Source: Treponema sp. (GTDB lineage: Bacteria > Spirochaetota > Spirochaetia > Treponematales > Breznakiellaceae). Taken from it: a stretch of 6,592 nucleotides of DNA. Of the stretch, positions 1-6,042 are shown in pieces; position 1 is the first letter of the stretch; each line of letters begins with the position of its first letter. Under the pieces are notes generated by a model that saw only the letters and a program-made list of their open reading frames with translations, made no database searches and had not been told where the DNA came from. The DNA lies in the NCBI GenBank assembly GCA_009786715.1, contig WQRN01000072.1:1-6592 (forward strand), in the 5' to 3' direction. Made by a program: the position numbers and the translations under genes.

Positions 1-64
1 GCACACGCCCATTTTCACTAATCTTTAGGTATACGCGCATTAACAAAAAGATAATATAATCAAC
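1..64. other. Region downstream of pyruvate kinase, no gene supported
   Basis: This AT-rich stretch follows the TAA of the pyruvate kinase gene on the minus strand. I see no GC-rich hairpin followed by a T-run, so no intrinsic terminator is supported. On the minus strand a GTG and an ATG (complement of 10-12) open a frame that reaches the window edge, but only a few codons are visible, so a following gene in the same direction is possible but unproven. Confidence 0.4.
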
Positions 65-1531
65 TTATAACACTATCACCCTAACAGTATTAACCGGATT
101 CGTACTATGTATCGGCAGCCCCGCAACCAACACAACATTATCCGACAATTCCGCAGTCTTCGATTCCAACGCAATCCTCATAGAGTTCTTAATCATGCTT
201 TCCGTTTCATCCGCTATTGGCGCGTAACAGGGAATAACGCCCCAGTACAGCTGCATTATGCGCATAATGTTGTCGGACGGTGTAAGGGCAAGAATGGGCT
301 GGTCAGGACGAAACGCGCTTAGATAACGCGCTGTTCTTCCGCGAAGAGAAGGCGTTACAATCGCTTTGGCGTTTACAGAAGCCGAGATTTCCACTCCGGC
401 GCGCGCCATGGTTATGCCGAGGCTATTGCTGGGATTAAAATCTTCTGATAGACACTCGCTTCTGATATTTTCCATGTGTTCGCGGAACTCGTACGATTGT
501 TCAACGGTACGCGCTATTTTGTCCATTGTCTTTACAGCCTGAACAGGGTACGCGCCGTTTGCGGTTTCGCCGGAGAGCATAACAGCGTCCGTTCCGTCGA
601 AAATTGCGTTTGCGACGTCGGTTAATTCGGCGCGGGTAGGACGCGGATTTACAACCATGGATTCAAGCATTTGCGTAGCGGTAATGACGGGCTTCCCCAT
701 CTTGCGGCATACGCTGATTATTTTTTTCTGAATAAGCGGAATCTGTTCCGTTGGAAGCTGGACGCCGAGATCGCCGCGGGCTACCATTACTCCGTCTGCA
801 GCCTGCGCAATCTCTCTGATGTTTTCCACGCCTTCTCCTGTTTCAATTTTCGCGATTACTTTAATCTTGGAACCAAGACTGTTTAAATATTCTTTAATTT
901 CTGTAACTTCGTACGGAAAACTTACAAAACTTGCGGCAATAAGATCAATGCCCATTTCTACGCCGAAAGCAATATCTTTTTTATCCTGCTCTCCCATAAT
1001 CGGAAGCCCTGCGTGAATACCTAACAAATTAACATTCTTTTTGCTTCTGATTTCCGCGGTGTTGTTTGCTTTGCAGTTAATTTTGTTATCTGCAATATCG
1101 ATTACTTCCAGATCCAGAAGTCCGTCCGCGATAAGTATATGATGACCGCTTTTCAGTTTTAAAGGCGCTTCTTTCCAGGAAATTGAAATGCGCGCAGATG
1201 TTTTTCCGTCTTCGCTAGCCGGAACGGTCATACAGTTATCAATAGTTACAATAACAGAATCATTCTTTTTTATTGTCACCTTACAGTCATTTTCAGTCTC
1301 ACCTGTGCGGATTTCGGGGCCTTTTGTATCAAGCAGAATAGCGATTTGCTTGCCTAAATCGGCGGATACACGTCTTACGTTTTCGATTGTTCTTTTATGA
1401 CTCTCCTGATCTCCGTGAGAAAAATTAAGACGCGCAACATTCATGCCAGAAAGTATTAATTCGCGGATTACATCTTCTTCAAAAGAAGATGGGCCGATTG
1501 AACATACAATTTTTGTTTTTCTATTATCCAT
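65..1531 (-). CDS. pyk: Pyruvate kinase
   Basis: This enzyme catalyses the last step of glycolysis in the cytoplasm, converting phosphoenolpyruvate and ADP to pyruvate and ATP. The 488 residues match the usual bacterial length. The family motifs are intact. NVARLNFSHG (31-40) supplies Arg34, Asn36 and Ser38. LLDTKGPEIRTG (66-77) contains Asp68 and Arg75. IAKIETGEG (226-234) carries the catalytic Lys228 and the metal ligand Glu230. ARGDLG (251-256) holds the second metal ligand, Asp254. ITATQMLESM (283-292) includes Thr286, and the region around 296-328 holds RPTRAE, DGTDAVMLSGET and GAYP. The lid B domain lies at about 77-180, between the first barrel strands. The C-terminal domain (about 360-488) has SLRGRTAR (395-402), where effector-binding loops usually lie; the effector cannot be read from sequence. 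The gene is last in a minus-strand cluster, starting 1 nt after the lipoprotein stop, so translation is probably coupled. Confidence 0.97.
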   Translation of the reverse strand: MDNRKTKIVCSIGPSSFEEDVIRELILSGMNVARLNFSHGDQESHKRTIENVRRVSADLGKQIAILLDTKGPEIRTGETENDCKVTIKKNDSVIVTIDNCMTVPASEDGKTSARISISWKEAPLKLKSGHHILIADGLLDLEVIDIADNKINCKANNTAEIRSKKNVNLLGIHAGLPIMGEQDKKDIAFGVEMGIDLIAASFVSFPYEVTEIKEYLNSLGSKIKVIAKIETGEGVENIREIAQAADGVMVARGDLGVQLPTEQIPLIQKKIISVCRKMGKPVITATQMLESMVVNPRPTRAELTDVANAIFDGTDAVMLSGETANGAYPVQAVKTMDKIARTVEQSYEFREHMENIRSECLSEDFNPSNSLGITMARAGVEISASVNAKAIVTPSLRGRTARYLSAFRPDQPILALTPSDNIMRIMQLYWGVIPCYAPIADETESMIKNSMRIALESKTAELSDNVVLVAGLPIHSTNPVNTVRVIVL

Positions 1532-1532
1532 A

Positions 1533-2660
1533 TTAATTATCCATCCTTTTTAGTATCGCGAGCAGTTCAGCGCCGCGAATGAGCTGTGCCGGACGGAAAT
1601 TTCTGCCGTCTGGAAGAGAAAGCAATTCGGTTTCTACACTGCCAAGAATGGAATCGAAGAAAGGTGAAAGCGGCGGAACATCCGCAATCGGGCTGCGCGG
1701 ATTTGCCCCTGTCGCGAATCTTGCGGAATAACGCGATAACATTCCCCGATCCGCGCGCGACTCCGCGTACAAGTGCCATATAAACCATGCCGCACCGGCG
1801 CGGGTTAAAGTTTCGTTCGCTTTTGGTTTGCTAGCCGGCCATTGTGTTACAGTAATATCCTGCGTTATCGGAATAAACTCGCGTTCAATAAGACGGCTGA
1901 ATAATTCCGTGTCGCTTATTGTTCTGCCTCCCGTAATAAAACGCAGGAGCTGAGTTTCGTTTTTTGTAAGCGTTATGCAATCATTCCATGTAATGCTTTC
2001 GCGTCCAAGAAGACTAAGAGACGCGGAATCTACCCCGCTTGAGTTACGCAATTCCCATGCGCGGTTTCTCTGCTGCCTGTAACTGTCGGCGTAAACTTTT
2101 CTGATTCCGGACGAAAACGCGGTGTCAAACGCGCCTGCGGATTCTGAAAACCTGTTTAACTCACCTAACGCGCGGGCTCGTTCAATGTTAAGTTCTCCGA
2201 CACCCATGCCTTTTTGGCCAAGAACAGCAAGTTCTTTTTCGATCGTTTCAAGCCTTTTTGAAGGATCGCCTTCAAGACGGATTGATAAAACAACAGCGGG
2301 AAGATTCCCCGGCGAAGAGGAAGCGGACAAGCGGTGCAAGCGAACGCCTTCGCTGTATCTGCCTTCCAAAACTGCGAGCCTTCCCGACCATGCGACAACT
2401 CTGGCAGAATAATACGCGTCTGCCGCCGAATCTTTTTCCATATGCACGATTAACTGCCGCGCTGCGGCAATATCGCCTATTTTATTTCTTGCTTCATTTG
2501 TGCCTAACGCCTCAAGCGGAATAATTACATCTTCAAGTTCCGCAAGGCTTTTATCCGCCTGACTTGTCTGTCCGCTGTTAAGCGAAATATCACTCGTTGA
2601 CGAGCACGATGAAAATACCGCAGCCAGCAATAATCCAATTGTTATACGAAACTTTATCAT
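1533..2660 (-). CDS. Lipoprotein with TPR-like helices and C-terminal SLH-like repeats
   Basis: This is a predicted envelope lipoprotein of 375 residues with no symbol that I recognise. Residues 1-18 form a lipoprotein signal: Lys3 and Arg5, a hydrophobic core (TIGLLLAAV), then FSSC with the lipidated Cys19. Phe at -3 departs from the standard lipobox but is tolerated in spirochaetes. After a Ser-rich linker, about 75-200 is helical and TPR-like, with AWSGRLAVLEGRYSEGVRLH (90-109) and a similar stretch at 157-185. The C-terminus resembles SLH domains. Residues 325-372 read as IADV, then LLSLPDG, FRP and an IRGAELLAILKR ending, matching the SLH pattern F-DV...GL..DG.F.P...TRAE. LTRAGAAWFIWHL (285-297) and LTKNETQLLRFI (231-242) look like the ends of two more, degenerate repeats. 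SLH domains usually bind cell-wall material, so a lipid-to-wall tether is an inference. It lies between a membrane protein gene and pyk in one cluster. Confidence 0.75.
   Translation of the reverse strand: MIKFRITIGLLLAAVFSSCSSTSDISLNSGQTSQADKSLAELEDVIIPLEALGTNEARNKIGDIAAARQLIVHMEKDSAADAYYSARVVAWSGRLAVLEGRYSEGVRLHRLSASSSPGNLPAVVLSIRLEGDPSKRLETIEKELAVLGQKGMGVGELNIERARALGELNRFSESAGAFDTAFSSGIRKVYADSYRQQRNRAWELRNSSGVDSASLSLLGRESITWNDCITLTKNETQLLRFITGGRTISDTELFSRLIEREFIPITQDITVTQWPASKPKANETLTRAGAAWFIWHLYAESRADRGMLSRYSARFATGANPRSPIADVPPLSPFFDSILGSVETELLSLPDGRNFRPAQLIRGAELLAILKRMDN
1544..1548 (-). promoter_or_regulatory. Shine-Dalgarno of pyk inside the upstream gene
   Basis: On the minus strand AAGGA lies 12 nt before the pyk ATG, inside the last codons of the lipoprotein gene. 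The spacing is somewhat long. With the 1-nt gap between stop and start, ribosomes finishing the lipoprotein could restart directly on pyk. Confidence 0.5.
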
Positions 2661-2667
2661 CCCTTTT

Positions 2668-2671
2668 CTCC
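2668..2671 (-). promoter_or_regulatory. Shine-Dalgarno of the lipoprotein gene
   Basis: On the minus strand GGAG stands 7 nt before the ATG at 2658-2660, which supports that start and the lipoprotein signal that follows. It lies in the 29-nt gap after the TAA of the upstream membrane protein gene. Confidence 0.6.
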
Positions 2672-2689
2672 GCTATTCATATCGTCAGA

Positions 2690-5368
2690 TTATTTGAACT
2701 GCCAGCGATACAATCTGCCGTCCATTCCCATACCGATTATTTCCGCCTTTTTACTGCCTTGAGCCGAAATAAAATGCGGCTTACCCCAAACAGGAAGAGG
2801 AAATCCTTCAAGCGAACGGAAGTTACGCGTATACGCATGAAGCGCGTTGCCTTCGCCTGTGATATACACTTCCGGTTTTTTATCGCCGTCGCTGTCAAAT
2901 ACCGTGATAAATCCTTCTTCCATTACAGAGAAACCTTGTATATTCTGATAAAGAACCTCGCCGTCCAGACTTATCCTGAAGAATGTTCCATCCGATGAAA
3001 CAAGCCATAAGAACTCGCCGTCAAATACGGGTTGAACATAAAAAACACCGTCCAGATTGAGAGGAAACGGCGGTACTATTTCCGCGTATTCATCATAAAC
3101 CAAAAGCTGCCCGGATTGGTTAACAAACGCGGCATTAATGCTGTTGTTATTCAAAAATAAAAGGGGCGATCCAAAACCAATTCCAAAACCGCTTGCTGAT
3201 TCATCTTCATCGTCTCCGGCAGAAACCGCAATCGGCGCAGGCCAGTTTGAATACGGTTTTCCATCCGCATCAAGAAGCCATATCTCGCCGAAGAAACTTT
3301 TAGGATAAACCGCGGCGTAAACAGTTTTTCCTCTTCTTGCTGAAACTGTCAGGAATGAAGGCGGAGAGCGAAGCGCCGCGTTGAATGTTGTTTCCCATTC
3401 TGTTTGATTTCCATTTTGATCAATAATGCAGACCTTTCCGTTTTCATCGCAAATGTAAAGTTTACCGTCATTTTCCTTAGGTATAGCGGTAAGACGCAGC
3501 CCCGTAAGAAGCGGAAACCCCTGGATTGCGTCCATTTCGTTATCTACAAGCGTTACGCGTCCGCGATCGGTAACAATCCACGCGGCGGCATGATTTACAG
3601 CGCTTTGGCTTACAGGTATTATCCAGTGATTACCCTGATTAGCGAGTTCATTAACGCTGTTATCTGCAATGTTATATAAAACTGACGCTGTGCCGGATGT
3701 AAAAAATATTTTGTTATCCGCGCCGTAAACACGGTTAGACGGCCTTCCGTTGATTCTAACAGGATAACCGTTTACAAGAGTTACACCGCGGCCGGAACCG
3801 GGAACCAGAGAAAATGAAACATTTATAACGCTTTTATCAAAACTTATTCGCGCAAGCCCCTGCCTGTAAAGTGATATAAAACTGCCGAGAGCCGTATTTT
3901 TCCGTAGGAAGAAAGGCATTGAAACATCAAGCGAATAATAAAGACTTACTGCGCTTGCGGTTGTTCTTCCGCCCGCTATGCCCTTCCATGCCGCGGTTTT
4001 AGGAAGAACATCGTTTCTCTGCATGGCACGTAACGCAGCGAGAAGCGCTTCCGCCGACTCGCTCGCAAGAAAGCAGTCTCTGTGAACAATGTAATAAGGA
4101 GAAGGCAGGAAAATATCCCACCGGCGTAAAAGCGACTGAAGAAATTCCGGCAGTTCAATTCTTGAAATGCGCGTTCCGTCAAGAACCAGTCTGGCATTTT
4201 CATTAAGCGCGATGGATTTAAACGCTTTTTTAAAAATCTCATCGCGTTTTCGTTCATCTGCAATTTGAATCGCGTAAACAGGGTGAGGCCTTCCTTCAAT
4301 TCCAAAAACAGCAAACTCATTTCCTGTCCATGAAAAAAGAATATCACTAAGCGATGAACCCAATAATGTACGCGATATATTTTCCGCCGAAGTAAGAGCG
4401 TCGCCGAGCCCCGGAGTAAAAATTAAAGCGGCCTGATAGAGTTCGTTTAACGTACCTGCGGAAAGAATTGTCGCATACTGAGAAGAAGCCGGAATATTAT
4501 CAGCCATACCGGGCACTCTTGAACGCTGATCAAGAATACGTTTTAAACCCGGCTGGTTAGACGACAACGGAGCCGCGAGGCTAAACTCAATCTTACGCGG
4601 AAACACAGATATGCCCGCTTCAACTCTGGAATTAAATTGAATATTATTTAATAATTCGGCGATACCGGAATCAAGTTCTCCCATTATACCGCTGATAAAT
4701 TCATCGGAGAGTATTAGAGCGGCATCATACGATGACGGTTTAATATTTGAATAAATATTATGGCCTGAATGAACAGCCGACCGCGATTCAAAAATTTTAG
4801 GATTATCGGAAATAAAAAGCAAATTGCGGTAAGGACCGATAAAAAGCGTCATATTGTTAATGCGGAATTCAAAACGGGAATTACTGCCGGCTTGCACATA
4901 ATACAAATTGGGAACGCTGATCAAGCCGGAAATCGCCGGTATTATGCGCAACAAAGGCGACAAAAGCCTTAAATCCCAGACGGCAATTAAAATACTATTT
5001 TCAAATTCAGAAACAGGCGGCAGAAGAGCGAGCTCCATATTTCCGCGGGCGGCAAAACGCACGAGGCGGTTTTTTAAAAGTTTATTTTCTTTTAGTATAT
5101 TAATAAAGGAAGCAGCGGATGAAAACGCGGGGATTGCGGAAATATCATCGAGTGATTCATGATCTAAAATTCTATCCGTCAAACTTACAGGATTGGAAAT
5201 GCTTATGCGTACGCTTGCGGAATCCGGGATAACAGAAGCGGCATTGACCCTGCCGATCATCGAAAAAACAATCCAAACAGCCGCGATCACAGCAAGAATA
5301 ATAAAAAAAATCAGCAGACCTTTGAAGAATTTTTTACCTTTTTTATTATTTTGAGAGCCGTTATCCAT
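2690..5368 (-). CDS. Membrane-anchored protein with C-terminal beta-propeller-like region
   Basis: This 892-residue protein is not one I can name. A Lys-rich start (KKGKKFFK, 9-16) is followed by one hydrophobic segment, about 17-38, so it is probably N-in with the rest outside the cytoplasmic membrane. Residues 43-520 begin with ASVIPDSASVRISI and resemble the DUF3352 style of large exported proteins; that link is weak. From about 530 to 892 the chain is rich in short beta strands with recurring phrases: GFPLLTG (617), PPFPLNLDG (766), GFPLPVWG (855), and several DENGK, DADGK, SSDGT, LDGE and MDGR turns. These fit PQQ- or FG-GAP-like propeller blades. FDSDGDKKPEVYI (824-836), with Asp825, Asp827, Asp829 and Glu833, looks like a calcium-binding FG-GAP/VCBS loop. 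The ATG at 5366-5368 has no evident Shine-Dalgarno. The lipoprotein gene follows after 29 nt, which suggests a shared envelope role. A sensor, scaffold or assembly factor are all possible. Confidence 0.75.
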   Translation of the reverse strand: MDNGSQNNKKGKKFFKGLLIFFIILAVIAAVWIVFSMIGRVNAASVIPDSASVRISISNPVSLTDRILDHESLDDISAIPAFSSAASFINILKENKLLKNRLVRFAARGNMELALLPPVSEFENSILIAVWDLRLLSPLLRIIPAISGLISVPNLYYVQAGSNSRFEFRINNMTLFIGPYRNLLFISDNPKIFESRSAVHSGHNIYSNIKPSSYDAALILSDEFISGIMGELDSGIAELLNNIQFNSRVEAGISVFPRKIEFSLAAPLSSNQPGLKRILDQRSRVPGMADNIPASSQYATILSAGTLNELYQAALIFTPGLGDALTSAENISRTLLGSSLSDILFSWTGNEFAVFGIEGRPHPVYAIQIADERKRDEIFKKAFKSIALNENARLVLDGTRISRIELPEFLQSLLRRWDIFLPSPYYIVHRDCFLASESAEALLAALRAMQRNDVLPKTAAWKGIAGGRTTASAVSLYYSLDVSMPFFLRKNTALGSFISLYRQGLARISFDKSVINVSFSLVPGSGRGVTLVNGYPVRINGRPSNRVYGADNKIFFTSGTASVLYNIADNSVNELANQGNHWIIPVSQSAVNHAAAWIVTDRGRVTLVDNEMDAIQGFPLLTGLRLTAIPKENDGKLYICDENGKVCIIDQNGNQTEWETTFNAALRSPPSFLTVSARRGKTVYAAVYPKSFFGEIWLLDADGKPYSNWPAPIAVSAGDDEDESASGFGIGFGSPLLFLNNNSINAAFVNQSGQLLVYDEYAEIVPPFPLNLDGVFYVQPVFDGEFLWLVSSDGTFFRISLDGEVLYQNIQGFSVMEEGFITVFDSDGDKKPEVYITGEGNALHAYTRNFRSLEGFPLPVWGKPHFISAQGSKKAEIIGMGMDGRLYRWQFK

Positions 5369-5375
5369 ATTGTCA

Positions 5376-5381
5376 ATTATA
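5376..5381 (-). promoter_or_regulatory. Candidate -10 box just before the membrane-protein gene
   Basis: On the minus strand a perfect TATAAT ends 7 nt before the ATG of the 892-residue protein. Transcription from it would start at or next to the first codon, giving a leaderless mRNA, which would agree with the absence of a Shine-Dalgarno. No good -35 hexamer is seen, and the surroundings are very AT-rich, so the match could be chance. Confidence 0.35.
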
Positions 5382-5422
5382 AATTAATATATTAAAAAAA
5401 TGAAGAACCATGTTAACGAAGC

Positions 5423-5587
5423 CTAAGAATGATTGGCGCCGGATTGCGCTTCAGATTTAACAGATTCATCATGACCGCAGGTGTTTTTAGCAAAAACAAG
5501 CGCCTGGAGAATGCCAAGAATATAATCTTGCTGTTCTTCATTGAGTAATGAGAAGTCGTTGCAAACTTTTTGTAGTTTTTCTTCCAT
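5423..5587 (-). CDS. 54-residue protein sharing the tail module of the adjacent HTH regulator
   Basis: This small acidic protein, probably cytoplasmic, has no signal peptide or membrane segment. It starts at the ATG complementary to 5585-5587 and ends at TAG. Residues 3-32 form a predicted amphipathic helical hairpin with EKLQK, FSLLNEEQQDYIL and a QALV segment. Without gaps it aligns to residues 75-104 of the divergent HTH protein, with 10 of 30 identical: E, K, L, Q, F, L, Q, D, Y and L. The C-terminal third (about 35-54) is polar and probably disordered. No DNA-binding domain is present. The conserved match and a plausible promoter and GGGGG ribosome site make it a real gene, although an overlapping frame is slightly longer. 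The gene for the 892-residue membrane protein follows 54 nt downstream on the same strand. Its function is unknown; association with the HTH protein or self-association are inferences. Confidence 0.72.
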   Translation of the reverse strand: MEEKLQKVCNDFSLLNEEQQDYILGILQALVFAKNTCGHDESVKSEAQSGANHS

Positions 5588-5597
5588 AAGTGTATTA

Positions 5598-5602
5598 CCC
5601 CC
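5598..5602 (-). promoter_or_regulatory. G-rich ribosome binding site of the 54-residue protein
   Basis: On the minus strand GGGGG lies 10 nt before the ATG, right after a run of seven T. It can pair with the 16S tail only with one G-U pair, so it is a moderate site, but it is the only purine-rich element before this start and helps choose this frame. Confidence 0.4.
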
Positions 5603-5618
5603 AAAAAAACACTCTATA

Positions 5619-5647
5619 TGTGAGAATATTATACTATCCTGTGAGAA
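5619..5647. repeat. TGTGAGAA direct repeats 21 bp apart
   Basis: TGTGAGAA occurs at 5619-5626 and again at 5640-5647, a period of exactly 21 bp, or two helical turns. A shorter GTGAG copy is at 5685-5689. The pair brackets the minus-strand -10 box, so a protein bound to both copies on one face of the DNA could control that promoter. The repeat is directly visible; the binding role is inferred. Confidence 0.5.
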
Positions 5648-5654
5648 AAGTAAA
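5628..5654 (-). promoter_or_regulatory. Candidate promoter for the 54-residue protein gene
   Basis: On the minus strand a perfect TATAAT (5628-5633) sits about 40 nt before the ATG. TTTACT (5649-5654) could be the -35 element, but the 15-nt spacer is short. The expected start is near 5621, leaving a leader of roughly 34 nt that contains the GGGGG site. The -10 box lies between two TGTGAGAA direct repeats. Confidence 0.45.
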
Positions 5655-5660
5655 TACTCA

Positions 5661-5675
5661 AATTGTATAACAATT
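5661..5675. promoter_or_regulatory. 15-bp palindrome, candidate operator of the HTH regulator
   Basis: AATTGTATAACAATT is a perfect inverted repeat, with 6-bp arms around a 3-bp ATA centre at 5667-5669. It sits between the two divergent genes, 38 nt before the HTH ATG and 74 nt before the small protein's ATG. Its size suits a dimeric XRE-family repressor. It lies just upstream of the plus-strand -35 candidate, so autoregulation of the HTH gene and control of both directions are plausible. Confidence 0.5.
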
Positions 5676-5677
5676 CA

Positions 5678-5706
5678 TTGCATAGTGAGTGCTTTTATCG
5701 TATTAT
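5678..5706 (+). promoter_or_regulatory. Candidate promoter of the HTH gene giving a leaderless mRNA
   Basis: TTGCAT (5678-5683) and TATTAT (5701-5706) are separated by 17 nt, the ideal spacing. Transcription would start about 7 nt downstream, at or next to the A of the ATG at 5713. A second reading uses TATAAT at 5704-5709, with a 20-nt spacer. No Shine-Dalgarno precedes the gene, which agrees with a leaderless transcript. Confidence 0.45.
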
Positions 5707-5712
5707 AATGAT

Positions 5713-6042
5713 ATGACAATCAGCAAACGCATAAGGCATGTGCGGCAGACACTTAATATGTCGCAGGTTGAATTTGCGAAGGCAATATATATAAGTAACG
5801 GATATATAGCGGAACTTGAGTGTGAGCATCGAAAAGTTAATGACAGGATCATTCATTTAATTTCACTGACTTTCGGCGTCAATGAAAAATGGCTGAAAAC
5901 CGGAGAGGGTGATATGTTTTTTAAAACCCCCGGCGAAAAGCTGCAGCGCATGGTTAGTCTTTTTAATGAATTGCCTCCGAAATTTCAGGATTATCTTATG
6001 CTTCAGATTGAACAATTAATTAAAGTAAGCGGTGATAGGTGA
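5713..6042 (+). CDS. XRE-family HTH transcriptional regulator with C-terminal helical module
   Basis: This is a DNA-binding repressor-like protein of 109 residues from the ATG at 5713. Residues 5-56 form a XRE/Cro-CI helix-turn-helix domain: RIRHVRQTLN (first helix), MSQVEFAKAI (16-25), then the recognition helix SNGYIAELE (28-36). The following segment with NEKWLKTGEGDMF (57-69) is typical of phage CI-type repressors. Residues 75-104 (EKLQRM, FNELPPKFQDYL, EQLI) form a short helical module, probably for dimerization, shared with the 54-residue protein encoded divergently. An in-frame GTG at 5689 would add eight residues (MLLSYYND), but that stretch overlaps the -10 box and adds nothing to the domain, so the ATG is preferred. 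Neither start has a Shine-Dalgarno. The stop overlaps the GTG of the RNA methyltransferase, so the two genes are co-transcribed. The nearby palindrome suggests autoregulation. Its targets are unknown. Confidence 0.88.
   Translation: MTISKRIRHVRQTLNMSQVEFAKAIYISNGYIAELECEHRKVNDRIIHLISLTFGVNEKWLKTGEGDMFFKTPGEKLQRMVSLFNELPPKFQDYLMLQIEQLIKVSGDR

Noticed and set aside
2657..2680. A seven-codon frame (MNSGEKG) ending on the lipoprotein ATG
   Set aside because: It has no ribosome site of its own, and its sequence is explained by the GGAG element of the lipoprotein gene.
2597..2998. A 133-codon plus-strand frame across the lipoprotein/membrane-protein junction
   Set aside because: It is antisense to two supported genes, with no family resemblance and no evident ribosome site.
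3976..4347. A 123-codon minus-strand frame inside the 892-residue gene
   Set aside because: It lies wholly inside a well supported coding frame and shows no domain or start signal; it is a frame shadow.
5394..5422. A T-run after the 54-residue gene that might be an intrinsic terminator
   Set aside because: Seven T occur on the minus strand, but the preceding bases form no stable GC-rich stem, so termination before the membrane-protein gene is not supported.
5413..5604. A 63-codon minus-strand frame with TTG start overlapping the 54-residue gene
   Set aside because: Its product is basic and of low complexity, with no recognisable pattern, while the other frame has an ATG and a module shared with the HTH protein.
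5598..5609. T7-G5 homopolymers in the leader of the small gene as a phase-variation switch
   Set aside because: Treponemes are known for variable poly-G tracts near promoters, but five G is too short to expect frequent slippage.
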